Shown: piece after piece, positions 17,116 through 25,013 of the stretch | How the letters are laid out: every line of letters starts with the position of its first letter | Position numbering within the stretch: the first letter of the stretch is position 1 | NCBI GenBank assembly: GCA_964496205.1 | Contig: CAZBXV010000010.1 | Location: 1 to 57,180, forward strand | Direction: 5' to 3' | DNA: 57,180 nucleotides | Source: CAYLHS01 sp964496205 | GTDB taxonomy: Bacteria; Actinomycetota; Acidimicrobiia; Spongiisociales; UBA4744 | Notes under the pieces: generated by a model | Told to the model about the DNA's origin: nothing | What the model saw: the letters and a program-made list of their open reading frames with translations, nothing else | Databases searched by the model: none | Program-made: the position numbers and the translations under genes

Positions 17116-18155
17116 GACGCAAGCCGGCCGAAGAGCATCCTCCCGACGGCTGTCCTCGTCGTGGCCGTCACCTCGATGTCGACATTATGATCGAGAAGCG
17201 CTGCGGCGTTCTCCACCACCACCATCGTCCCGTCGTCCAGATAAGCGACACCTTGGCCGGGTTCGGAACCGGCACGACGAACGGTCACGTGCAGCTGATC
17301 TCCGACGGCTACCGGAGCCTGCATCGCATCTGCAAGGGAGTGCGGGTTGAGTACCTCGATACCTCGAGTCGATGAAGCAAGGGCGAGGTTGCGGTCGGTT
17401 GTGATCAACGTGGCGTCGGCCTTCGCTGCGATCACGATCAGCTTCGCGTCCACCTCCTCGACACCAGGAACGGACTCTTCGAGAATCGCGACCTCGGTAC
17501 CTTCGACGTCTCGGAGTGACTCGATGACCTCAAGACCTCTGCGGCCTCGCTTCCGACGCTCCTGGTCGGACGAGTCGGCGAGTCCCTGCAATTCGTCGAT
17601 AACGAACCCCGGTACCCACACTCGACCGCGCAGGAGTCCGAGCCGGGCGAGATTCAGGACGCGGCCGTCGATCGCTGCAGACGAATCCACGAGAAACGCC
17701 CCCTCGTCCAGTTGACGACTGACGAGGTCTCCCCGCCGCCTCAGTCCGGCGGCGGCAAGGATCTCATCCGCCCTTCCCGCGAAGAGTCGGGCTCCGACGA
17801 TTGCCAGCATCAGAACGATGAGCACCGCGATCGGTACACCGATCACTGCCGGAACGAACACGATCACCGGCAGGGCGATGACCATGCCCACGAACACACC
17901 GACGATCAGACCGAACGCCCCGGCGAACATCTCGGGTCCCGTCGATCGTGCAACGACCGACTTGGGAATCGAATCCAAGGAGGACCGGAAGAGCCGGCCG
18001 GTGATTCCGCCCAGCACGTAGCCGACGCCGGTACCTATGATCGCACCCAGCGCCTGCGCGGCGTCGGGATTCTGCGTATTGAGCATCGGGCCCACCCTGT
18101 ATCCCACCGCGAGCAACGCGAGGGTGATGAGGAGGCGTACGGCTTCGACGATCAC
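17112..18155 (-). CDS. PIN/TRAM domain membrane protein (YacL-like)
   Basis: Of 347 residues, the first 140 hold about four membrane helices. A PIN nuclease-like domain follows, starting VDSSAAIDGRVLNLARLGLLRG (split: DSSAAIDGR then LNLAR), with acidic residues in VIDELQGLAD and LITTDRNLA. A TRAM-like C-terminus (QAPVAVGDQLHVTV ... YLDDGTMVVVENA) may bind RNA. Bacillus YacL has the same order. It lies directly downstream of carD with a 4-nt overlap, and the yacL-ispD/F neighbourhood is conserved in Firmicutes too. Whether it cuts RNA is not known from this sequence. Confidence 0.88.
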   Translation of the reverse strand: MIVEAVRLLITLALLAVGYRVGPMLNTQNPDAAQALGAIIGTGVGYVLGGITGRLFRSSLDSIPKSVVARSTGPEMFAGAFGLIVGVFVGMVIALPVIVFVPAVIGVPIAVLIVLMLAIVGARLFAGRADEILAAAGLRRRGDLVSRQLDEGAFLVDSSAAIDGRVLNLARLGLLRGRVWVPGFVIDELQGLADSSDQERRKRGRRGLEVIESLRDVEGTEVAILEESVPGVEEVDAKLIVIAAKADATLITTDRNLALASSTRGIEVLNPHSLADAMQAPVAVGDQLHVTVRRAGSEPGQGVAYLDDGTMVVVENAAALLDHNVDIEVTATTRTAVGRMLFGRLAS

Positions 18156-18856
18156 GCTGTAGAAGGCTCCTCTACTTTGGGAAGCGCACGATCAAGGCGC
18201 TTTGTAGCCTCTTCTTCGTCCACATCGAGGGCGAACTGAAGCTCTGATGTGAGCGTGAGCCTTGCCCGCGACAACATGCGCTTGAGGGCAGGCGAAATGC
18301 CTTTGATCTGCTGAGCGTAAGTCAGGTCGCGGACTACCTCGGCGACCTGGTAAATGTCGCCGCTGGTCATCTTCTCGTTGAGGACCTTGTACCAGCGGCT
18401 CCAGTTGCTCCCGGCCTCCTGCGGGGGCTCCTTGAACACGGCCAGTACCTTGCGCGCCTGGTTCTTGGAGATCACCGGCCGGATCGTCTCGTCGATCGTC
18501 GCCACCGGGACGAACACTGTCAACTGCTCCGTTGCGATGTCCAGCACGAAGTACTCCTGTCGGCTCCCAGCGACGGTCTGGCGCACTTTCTTGACGATGA
18601 CCGCTGCGCCGTGCTGCGGGTGTACGACCTTGTCACCGACGTCGAATCCGGACTTATTCTTGGAAGGTGCCGGCTTCTTGGCGGTCGATTTCTTGGGCGC
18701 GGGCTTCTTCGCTGCTGTCGACTTCGTGGCCGCCGGCTTCTTGGCGGTCGATTTCTTGGGCGCGGGCTTCTTCGCTGCTGTCGACTTCGTGGCCGCCGGC
18801 TTCTTGGCGGATTCCTTCTTTGTCGCGGATGTAGATTTCTTGGACGTGGCTGCCAT
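18152..18856 (-). CDS. carD: CarD family transcription regulator with a histone H1-like N-terminal tail
   Basis: Residues 70-234 are a full CarD: an RNA-polymerase-interaction domain opening FDVGDKVVHPQHGAAVIVKK, and a helical DNA-binding domain with SNWSRWYKVLNEKM and ISPALKRMLSRAR. CarD stabilises open promoter complexes in actinobacteria. Residues 1-69 are nearly all Lys, Ala, Pro, Ser and Thr, with a 21-residue unit (KPAATKSTAAKKPAPKKSTAK) present twice, like histone H1/HU tails. Typical CarD is about 160 residues. The repeat is also exact at DNA level (period 63 bp). ATG 18856 is the only suitable start. The 3' end overlaps the PIN/TRAM gene. Confidence 0.93.
   Translation of the reverse strand: MAATSKKSTSATKKESAKKPAATKSTAAKKPAPKKSTAKKPAATKSTAAKKPAPKKSTAKKPAPSKNKSGFDVGDKVVHPQHGAAVIVKKVRQTVAGSRQEYFVLDIATEQLTVFVPVATIDETIRPVISKNQARKVLAVFKEPPQEAGSNWSRWYKVLNEKMTSGDIYQVAEVVRDLTYAQQIKGISPALKRMLSRARLTLTSELQFALDVDEEEATKRLDRALPKVEEPSTA
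18669..18810 (-). repeat. 63-bp tandem repeat coding the CarD tail
   Basis: Two full 63-bp units begin at 18669 and 18732, and a third partial copy begins at 18795 and diverges after about 16 bases. The unit encodes 21 residues, so copy number can change without a frameshift. Identity between units is very high, which points to recent duplication or conversion. Confidence 0.85.
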
Positions 18857-18878
18857 GGAACCTCGGGTCGGGATGCCG

Positions 18879-18906
18879 ATTCTAGCGGGCTCGCCGTGCG
18901 AGCCCG
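18879..18906 (-). promoter_or_regulatory. Candidate carD promoter with overlapping hairpin
   Basis: On the minus strand TAGAAT at 18884-18879 is a good -10 about 23 nt upstream of the carD ATG. Just upstream, CGGGCTCG (18886-18893) and its complement (18899-18906) form an 8-bp hairpin with a 5-nt loop, which may end disA transcription. No clear -35 is present. Confidence 0.45.
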
Positions 18907-18981
18907 GCTGCCTGCTGCCAGATGTTGTCTGCCGTCTGTCGGACGCTGTCTGCCGACGAGCCGAGCCGATGGCTCGTCTCG

Positions 18982-20061
18982 TCAGTCGTCGTGCTCCCAG
19001 GCGCGAGTAGATCCACGGAGGCGGTCCAGCACCCTGCGAAGCTCCTTCGCTCGGGTCTTTCCGACGCCGGGTACGGCGGCGAGCTTCGTCTCGGAAGCGC
19101 TCAGCATCTTGCCGAATCCGCGGAAGTGTCTGGCGACGGCCTCCCGGATGCTGTCGGGAAGCCTCGGCACTTGGTCGAGGACACGCAGACCGAGCGGCTC
19201 GGCGTGCTCATCGAGGTGTTCGAACCCAAGTGCCGTGGCGACTACTTCGGGGTCGTGGATCTCGGATGTCGGAACGGCGTCCAGCTTGCTGATACGCCGC
19301 TCGAAGGTCCCCTTGCGAAGCGGGCGAACGTAGTCGCGCACTACGAGGTCGCGCAGCTCTCGTACACCCTGGAGGAGGTCGGTGAGTTGAAGCTGTGTGA
19401 GGTCACCGACACCTCCGAGACCGATGATCTCTTCGTTGATGCTGGCCCCGATTCTCATGACGAGCTCGGCGCGCTGGACCACCGCGACGACCGATCTGAA
19501 GGTCACCATGTCGGACACTTCGAGGGGGGTGAGACGTTCTTCGGCCTCGTCGAGTCGGCGTCTGAGCCGTTCGAGCGTGGCGAGAGACTGGTTGAGGTAT
19601 CGGATCAGGTCGGTGGGATCCTGGAGTTCCTGTCGGCGGGTACCCAGGAAGAGCGTCGCCACACGTCTGTCTTCACTGACCGCGACGACGGGCTTGCCGG
19701 TCTGAGCAGCCACCCGTTCGGCAGTTCTGTGCCGGGCCCCGGTCTCACTCGTGGAGATCGAAGGGTCGGGAAGCAGATGCACGTTGGCAGCAAGAATCGA
19801 ACTCCACGAATCATCGAGAATGATGGCACCGTCCATCTTTGCGAGTTCTGCGAGCCGGGCAGGCGAGAACTCGGAGTTGCTCAGCATGAATCCGCCTGAG
19901 CAGATGCTCTCGACCTCAGGTCCGTTGCCAAGTACCACGAGCGCACCGTTCTGTTCCTGGATGATCCGCCCCAGGGCGCGGCGGATGGGAGTGCCTGGTG
20001 CGAGCCGCTCGATGATCTGAAGGAACTGGTCGGAGGTCATATCAGCATCTGGTGAAACCAA
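18982..20061 (-). CDS. disA: DNA integrity scanning diadenylate cyclase DisA
   Basis: The 359-residue protein carries the DAC domain with both catalytic motifs, DGA (in KMDGAIILDD) and RHR (in TGARHRTAERV). A helical linker and a C-terminal helix-hairpin-helix DNA-binding region (VPGVGKTRAKELRRVL) follow. It makes c-di-AMP from two ATP and senses DNA branch structures. TTG 20061 is preferred because GAGGTAG lies 7 nt upstream; ATG 20040 is the alternative. It is next to radA, as in Bacillus and Mycobacterium, where RadA modulates DisA. Confidence 0.94.
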   Translation of the reverse strand: MVSPDADMTSDQFLQIIERLAPGTPIRRALGRIIQEQNGALVVLGNGPEVESICSGGFMLSNSEFSPARLAELAKMDGAIILDDSWSSILAANVHLLPDPSISTSETGARHRTAERVAAQTGKPVVAVSEDRRVATLFLGTRRQELQDPTDLIRYLNQSLATLERLRRRLDEAEERLTPLEVSDMVTFRSVVAVVQRAELVMRIGASINEEIIGLGGVGDLTQLQLTDLLQGVRELRDLVVRDYVRPLRKGTFERRISKLDAVPTSEIHDPEVVATALGFEHLDEHAEPLGLRVLDQVPRLPDSIREAVARHFRGFGKMLSASETKLAAVPGVGKTRAKELRRVLDRLRGSTRAWEHDD

Positions 20062-20089
20062 CAGAACACTACCTCATCTGAGCAGTCAG

Positions 20090-21367
20090 TCAGACGAAGG
20101 CAGACTCGAACGCCTCACGGAGACCCATCGGCGACCCTTTACGTGGAGCGATCACCCGTTCGATACCGAGCCTCGCAGCTTCCTCTCGCCGTCGGCGATC
20201 GTTCGACACAGGCCGGATCTCGCCGGTCAGCCCGATCTCACCCCACGATGCCATCGAACCGAGTGGAGCGTCGAACATCGAGGATGCAAGCGCGAGCGCA
20301 ACCGGCAGATCGATGGCTGGTTCGGAGATGTGGACTCCGCCGACAACGTTGACGTATACCTCGCTGCCTGCGAGCGCGACGCCCGCGTGCCGCTGCATGA
20401 CTGCGAGAAGCTGATGAACCCGCGCGGGTGGCAGACCCCGGACCGACCGTCGCGGCTGGGGTGCCTGTGCCGGCGCCACCAAACCCTGAACCTCGACGAG
20501 TACCGGTCGCTTCCCTTCGACAGACGGGAACACAACAGTGCCGGGCACCGAGCCGCGCCACTCCGACAGCAGCGCCGACGACGGATCCTCCACCTCCATC
20601 AACCCGTCGCCGCGCATCTCGAACAAGCCCATGTTGTGCGTTGGACCAAAGCGGTTCTTGAGGCCCCGGAGCACCCGCAGCCCCATCGAGTTCTCACCTT
20701 CGAGATACAGCACGACGTCCACCATGTGCTCGAGCGTCTTCGGACCTGCGATCCCCCCATCCTTCGTGACGTGACCGACGATGATCGAAGCCGTCGACAT
20801 CTTCTTCGAGTAGCCGATGACTCTCGCGGCGCACTCTCGCACCTGGCTCACCGTCCCGGCGGTTGCACCGAGATCGGATGCGATCACCGTCTGGATCGAA
20901 TCGACGATCAGAAGGTCCGGGCGAGCGGTGTCGGCGGCGGCGAGGATGGCGTCGATGTCGGAATCACCGACCAGAGCAACCGTCTCAGACGAGATTCCCA
21001 CCCTTCTTGCCCTCAGGCCAACCTGCTCAACCGACTCTTCAGCGGAAGCAACCAAGACCCGCCCGCCGGCTGCAGCGAAGGCACCAGCCAACTGAAGCAG
21101 CAACGTCGACTTGCCGACCCCGGGTTCTCCACCAACGAGCGTTGTCGAACCGGGGACGATGCCTCCACCGACGACCCTGTCGATCTCGTCGATGCCGATC
21201 GGTGTGCGGGCCCTGACCGTTCCGACCGCCGTCCGTACATCGACGATCTCGGGAACGTCACGTCGGGTCGCGCTCACCTCTTCGAGTGCGTCTTGCGACC
21301 TGCACTGCGGGCAGAAGCCAAGCCACTTGACGGACTGGTATCCACACTCACGGCATCGATACGTCAT
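20090..21367 (-). CDS. radA: DNA repair protein RadA/Sms
   Basis: The 425-residue protein has a four-Cys zinc finger (CRECGYQSVKWLGFCPQC), a RecA-like domain with Walker A GEPGVGKST, the RadA-specific KNRFG (in LKNRFG), and a C-terminal Lon-like domain. It drives branch migration in recombination. ATG 21367 is chosen over an open GTG at 21397 because the family begins just before the zinc finger. No ribosome site precedes it, but a TAGCAT box ends 7 nt upstream, so the message may be leaderless. disA lies 28 nt downstream. Confidence 0.93.
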   Translation of the reverse strand: MTYRCRECGYQSVKWLGFCPQCRSQDALEEVSATRRDVPEIVDVRTAVGTVRARTPIGIDEIDRVVGGGIVPGSTTLVGGEPGVGKSTLLLQLAGAFAAAGGRVLVASAEESVEQVGLRARRVGISSETVALVGDSDIDAILAAADTARPDLLIVDSIQTVIASDLGATAGTVSQVRECAARVIGYSKKMSTASIIVGHVTKDGGIAGPKTLEHMVDVVLYLEGENSMGLRVLRGLKNRFGPTHNMGLFEMRGDGLMEVEDPSSALLSEWRGSVPGTVVFPSVEGKRPVLVEVQGLVAPAQAPQPRRSVRGLPPARVHQLLAVMQRHAGVALAGSEVYVNVVGGVHISEPAIDLPVALALASSMFDAPLGSMASWGEIGLTGEIRPVSNDRRRREEAARLGIERVIAPRKGSPMGLREAFESAFV

Positions 21368-21374
21368 GGGCCGG

Positions 21375-21380
21375 ATGCTA
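21375..21380 (-). promoter_or_regulatory. Candidate -10 for leaderless radA mRNA
   Basis: TAGCAT on the minus strand (21380-21375) fits TANNNT and leaves 7 nt before the radA ATG at 21367. Transcription would then start on or near the A of the ATG. This agrees with the absence of a Shine-Dalgarno sequence there. Confidence 0.45.
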
Positions 21381-21503
21381 TCGGTTGAGTGTGACACGAA
21401 TGAGTGCGGCGAGCGCCAGGATGATCACGGCGAGAAGGAACAGACCACCGACGATATTGCCGATCGTCCAGGTTTCAGCTGCTCTGATCGCGAGTGCGTA
21501 CAC
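21378..21503 (-). CDS. Possible 41-residue single-helix membrane peptide
   Basis: A short frame from GTG 21503 to a TAG at 21380-21378 encodes 41 residues with one strong hydrophobic helix (LFLLAVIILALAALI) flanked by a polar N-terminus and a basic end (RVTLNR). It ends 10 nt before the radA ATG. No ribosome site precedes the GTG, and its 5' end faces the divergent zinc-ribbon gene. The clear hydrophobic helix is the only support; it may be chance. Confidence 0.4.
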   Translation of the reverse strand: MYALAIRAAETWTIGNIVGGLFLLAVIILALAALIRVTLNR

Positions 21504-21539
21504 GCGCGTGGCAGAATAGCCCGGAGAGGAAGGCAGCCG

Positions 21540-22427
21540 TTGGCACAGATCACATGCAGTAACTGCGGAGAGGTCTTCGAGGATCAGGAGTTCTGCCCGA
21601 ATTGCGGACAGTGGGTGGGTCCCATCCCCGGGGGCGGGTATGAGGAGTTCGAACTCGGAGATCAGACGCCCGAAGAAGAACCGCTGCCACCACGCACTCC
21701 TGTCCAGAGAGAGACCGTTTCTTGTCCTTCGTGTGGAGCACCGAACCCCTCGACGAACCGTCACTGTGAGCAGTGCGGTGCACGACTCAGCCAGGGTCCG
21801 CTTCCCGTCGCACCGCGGCCCATCATCCGTACCACAGCCGGCGCCCGCGCCCTCGTGGTCATTCTCGGGACAGTCGCAATCGTCCTGATCCTGGCGTTCA
21901 TCGTGAACTCCCTTCGAGGCGCAAACGAGCCGACGGCGGAGTCGACAACGACCACCGAGACAACGGTCGCGGTGGCCGATCCCGTCGAGATCGTGCCGAT
22001 CAGCTACACGTGCTCGAGCGAACTGAACGACGCCTACTCATGCGCCGCGCTGTTCGACGGCAACAAGACCACCTACTGGAACGATGCGTCGGCGAAGGGC
22101 AAAGACGCCGAAATCACGATGACGTTCGCAGAGCCATATCGGATCAGCCAGCTCATCGTCACCAACGTTCAAGACGACACCAAGTTCCAGATGAACTACA
22201 AGATCAAGGGCTACGAGATCATCTTGAACGACGATCCCAGCTCGCCGATCGTGGGCACGCTCGAGAACAAGAACGCGGCCCAGGTGATTCCTATCGACAG
22301 CCTTGCCACCAGCCAAATCACCTTCAAGGTGACGTCCGTGTACCCGTCGCTGTCGGTCGACAACCAGACCCCGTTCAATGAGCTTGCACTGGCGGAACTC
22401 ACCGCCTGGGGACGTCCGGCCAACTAG
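21540..22427 (+). CDS. Zinc-ribbon, single-pass membrane protein with a discoidin-like extracytoplasmic domain
   Basis: The 295-residue protein begins with a zinc ribbon (CSNCGEVFEDQEFCPNCG), then a second (CPSCGAPNPSTNRHCEQCG). A basic stretch, one helix (ALVVILGTVAIVLILAFIV at about 105-125) and a Thr-rich linker follow. The last 150 residues (YTCSSELNDAYSCAALFDGN ... TYWN ... ITMTFAEPYRISQLIVTN) match the galactose-binding/F5-8-type domain seen in NADase-type glycan-binding proteins. The cytoplasmic ribbons and outer sugar-binding-like domain suggest a sensor or anchor. TTG 21540 is supported by GGAGAGGAAGG upstream and by the first zinc ribbon starting immediately after. Confidence 0.82.
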   Translation: MAQITCSNCGEVFEDQEFCPNCGQWVGPIPGGGYEEFELGDQTPEEEPLPPRTPVQRETVSCPSCGAPNPSTNRHCEQCGARLSQGPLPVAPRPIIRTTAGARALVVILGTVAIVLILAFIVNSLRGANEPTAESTTTTETTVAVADPVEIVPISYTCSSELNDAYSCAALFDGNKTTYWNDASAKGKDAEITMTFAEPYRISQLIVTNVQDDTKFQMNYKIKGYEIILNDDPSSPIVGTLENKNAAQVIPIDSLATSQITFKVTSVYPSLSVDNQTPFNELALAELTAWGRPAN

Positions 22428-22496
22428 CGAACAGCCATCAGCAGCTACCCCGTCGAGTGGCCTGAGGCAGCTTCAGGTAGCGCTCTTGTTGAACAG

Positions 22497-22628
22497 CTGA
22501 AGACCGGAGACTGACGACTGGCGACGAAACCCCTTGAGGTTGTGCTCTGTCTCTGTTGGGGGGGTATCACCCCCAGGAAACAACCGCCCTCTCGCAGCGA
22601 AGGTGGCCGCGTTCTGACTGACGACTGA
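22497..22628. repeat. Intergenic region with CTGACGACTG-type repeats and a small hairpin
   Basis: In the 211-nt gap between two convergent genes, CTGAAGACC..AGACTGACGACTG occurs at 22497-22520 and CTGACGACTGA at 22618-22628. Between them, TGGGGG and CCCCCA (22557-22575) can form a 6-bp hairpin. The 22497 copy matches 22 of 24 bases at 28940-28963 in this window. The hairpin may be the shared terminator of the two convergent genes. Confidence 0.7.
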
Positions 22629-22638
22629 ACGGCTGAAG

Positions 22639-23904
22639 CTAGATCGCTTCACCCTTCCGGTAGCGCAGCCCATCCGCGGCCGGCATTCGGAGATGCTGCG
22701 TGGCGAGTGCGAGCACCAGAAGTGTCGTCAAGTGTGGCGTGAACGTGATGAACTGCGTCGGCACGACCGACACGGTGAGGTACAGCTCCAGGAACAGCAG
22801 GGAGAAGAGCCCGGCGACCGTTCCCGGCACCCAGCGCTTTCGGTACAGCAGCCACGCGCACAGCAAGAGCAGCAGCACGGCCACGAACAACAGCAACGCG
22901 TGCACTGCAACCTCGGATCGCAACCGGAGCGCATCGGCAAACCCGAACAGCGAGGCACCGGCAAGCACACCGGCTGGATTCCAGTTACCGAAGATCAATG
23001 CCGCCAGACCGATGAAGCCGCGCCCCGCGGTCTGCCCTTCCCGGTAGATGCCGGCCTGGACCAGCACCAGCATGGTGCCGCCGAGCCCCGCCATGGCACC
23101 CGAGATGACCACTCCGTAGTACTTCATCCGCAGTACTCGGACACCCAGCGACTCTGCAGAGTAGGGGTTCTCACCGCAGGATCTGAGGCGAAGCCCCCAC
23201 GGCGTCTTCCAGAGAACCCAGATGGAGAGTGGTACGAGCAGGAGAGCGACCAATGTCAGCCAGGACAGATCGCCCGTGAGCCCACGCAGCACCCCTCCAA
23301 CATCCGACAGGAAGAACCAGTGATGGGACTCGAGCCATCCGAAGACATCGGGTGTGCGCCAGCCAAACAGATCACCGCCTGCGAGGAAGGGGAGGCTGAA
23401 TGTTCCGACTCCGGACACGTGCGGCGACTGCGTCGCCCCACCTCCGCTGTCGGCCGAGTACGACACGGCCGAGAGGAATCGCATACCGCCGGCGGCGAGG
23501 ATGTTGATCGCGACGCCTGACACGATGTGGTCGACGGCGAAGGTGACGGTCGCGATAGCGTGGATCAGACCTCCCAGGGCGCCACCGAGCACCCCAAACA
23601 GGACTCCTGCCCACGGGTTGCTGAACTGCCAGGCGCCCCACGCGCCGAACCAGGTGCCCATGATCATCATGCCCTCGAGGCCGATGTTCACGATCCCTGA
23701 CCGCTCCGAGAACACGGCTCCGAGGCCGGCGAGCATGATCGGCATCGCGAGTCGCAGCGAAGCTCCGAACGTTCCCGCGGAGGTCAACTCCCGGGTTCCG
23801 GCGATCTGCTGGACCACCGCGAGCACGAACACGCCGGCGGAGCCCCACAACAGTGCAGCCCAGAGCCTTCTGCCGGTTTGCGTCTTCGGTGTCCAGCGCT
23901 TCAT
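22639..23904 (-). CDS. Nucleoside-type ABC transporter permease (YufQ-like)
   Basis: The 421-residue membrane protein has the BPD_transp_2 pattern of BMP-dependent nucleoside importers: VFSERSGIVNIGLEGMMIMG, the coupling loop GLRLRSCGENPYSAESLGVRV, and GRGFIGLAALIFGNWNPAGV. About 100 C-terminal residues hold three further helices beyond the usual length of about 310, a form seen in some actinobacteria. It is the last gene of a binding protein-ATPase-permease-permease operon and overlaps the preceding permease by 4 nt. Nucleoside uptake is the usual role; the exact substrate is not visible. Confidence 0.88.
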   Translation of the reverse strand: MKRWTPKTQTGRRLWAALLWGSAGVFVLAVVQQIAGTRELTSAGTFGASLRLAMPIMLAGLGAVFSERSGIVNIGLEGMMIMGTWFGAWGAWQFSNPWAGVLFGVLGGALGGLIHAIATVTFAVDHIVSGVAINILAAGGMRFLSAVSYSADSGGGATQSPHVSGVGTFSLPFLAGGDLFGWRTPDVFGWLESHHWFFLSDVGGVLRGLTGDLSWLTLVALLLVPLSIWVLWKTPWGLRLRSCGENPYSAESLGVRVLRMKYYGVVISGAMAGLGGTMLVLVQAGIYREGQTAGRGFIGLAALIFGNWNPAGVLAGASLFGFADALRLRSEVAVHALLLFVAVLLLLLCAWLLYRKRWVPGTVAGLFSLLFLELYLTVSVVPTQFITFTPHLTTLLVLALATQHLRMPAADGLRYRKGEAI

Positions 23905-25013
23905 GCCGCTTCCTCCGCATCCGACTTTGCTGCCTCGGCGGCGGCGGCGACTTCCTGTCGCTGGATCATGCGAGTGACCACCTCATAGGCGACGACGACG
24001 GCCAGGACCACGACACCTTGGATGATCGTCACGATCTCCCGTGGAATCCCCTTCAGGTCCAAGATCAGCGCCGAGCGATCCATGAACCCGAACAACAGTG
24101 CACCGAGAAAGATGCCTACAGGATGGTTCCTTCCGAGGAGGGCGACGGCGATGCCCGTAAAGCCGAGTCCGGAAGGGAAATCCTGGGTGTATCGGTGGAA
24201 GTAGCCGAGGAGTGGCGAGAGCCCGACCAAACCAGCCAGAGCGCCGGACAGCAGCATCGTCTGCATCACCATTCCATTGGGCTCGACGCCGCTCATCTTC
24301 GCGGCATCCGGATTGATGCCGGACGCCCGCAGCTCGAACCCGTACCTGCTGCGCCACACCAACAGGTAGTAGATGATCCCGAAAACGATCGCCACCAGCA
24401 CGAATCCCTGCATGGTTGGCCCTGGCGGAGGCGCAATCCCGAGCGCGTTCAGCAGCGGATTCAGCGACGGGAACCAGGCAGAGTGAGAAAGCTCGGCCGT
24501 CTTGATGTTCAGGTCGCCGGGATCGACCTTTCTGAAGAAGTTGGCGAGGAGCCATGCGACGAGACCGACCGCGATCGCGTTCAGCATGATCGTGGAGATC
24601 ACCTCGTGCACGCCGCGCTTCACTTTGAGGAACCCTGCGATCCCCGACCACAGCGCGCCCACGCTCATTGCGACGAGGATGATGAACAGCACATGGAGCA
24701 CTGGCGGCAGGTTCACGACCGCTCCGAGGTAGGCGGCGAACACTGCCGCGAGTAGGTACTGACCCTCGACCCCGATGTTGAACAGGCCCATCTTGAATCC
24801 AACGGCGACTGCCAGGCCCGAAAGGAACAGAGGAACAGCCCTGTTCGAGATCGACACCACCGACGAGGCACTCCACGCGAACTTGCCCATCTCGGCAAAC
24901 GCAGTCAATGGGTTGAACCCAACCAGCACGAGTGCGATCGACGCGACCACCAGTGAGAAAATCAGTGCACCGACCGGCGCGAGCAGACTCATGAACACGC
25001 GCCGAACGCTCAC
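23901..25013 (-). CDS. Nucleoside-type ABC transporter permease (YufP-like)
   Basis: The 370-residue protein has VGFKMGLFNIGVEGQYL near residue 80, KRGVHEVISTIMLNAIAVGL, the coupling loop FELRASGINPDAAKMSGV and GFTGIAVALLGRNHPVGI, as in YufP/BmpC permeases. It forms the heterodimeric pore with the next gene. GTG 25013 overlaps the ATPase stop TGA (GTGA), and the longer frame upstream lies inside the ATPase gene. The C-terminus is Ala/Glu-rich. Confidence 0.87.
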   Translation of the reverse strand: MSVRRVFMSLLAPVGALIFSLVVASIALVLVGFNPLTAFAEMGKFAWSASSVVSISNRAVPLFLSGLAVAVGFKMGLFNIGVEGQYLLAAVFAAYLGAVVNLPPVLHVLFIILVAMSVGALWSGIAGFLKVKRGVHEVISTIMLNAIAVGLVAWLLANFFRKVDPGDLNIKTAELSHSAWFPSLNPLLNALGIAPPPGPTMQGFVLVAIVFGIIYYLLVWRSRYGFELRASGINPDAAKMSGVEPNGMVMQTMLLSGALAGLVGLSPLLGYFHRYTQDFPSGLGFTGIAVALLGRNHPVGIFLGALLFGFMDRSALILDLKGIPREIVTIIQGVVVLAVVVAYEVVTRMIQRQEVAAAAEAAKSDAEEAA

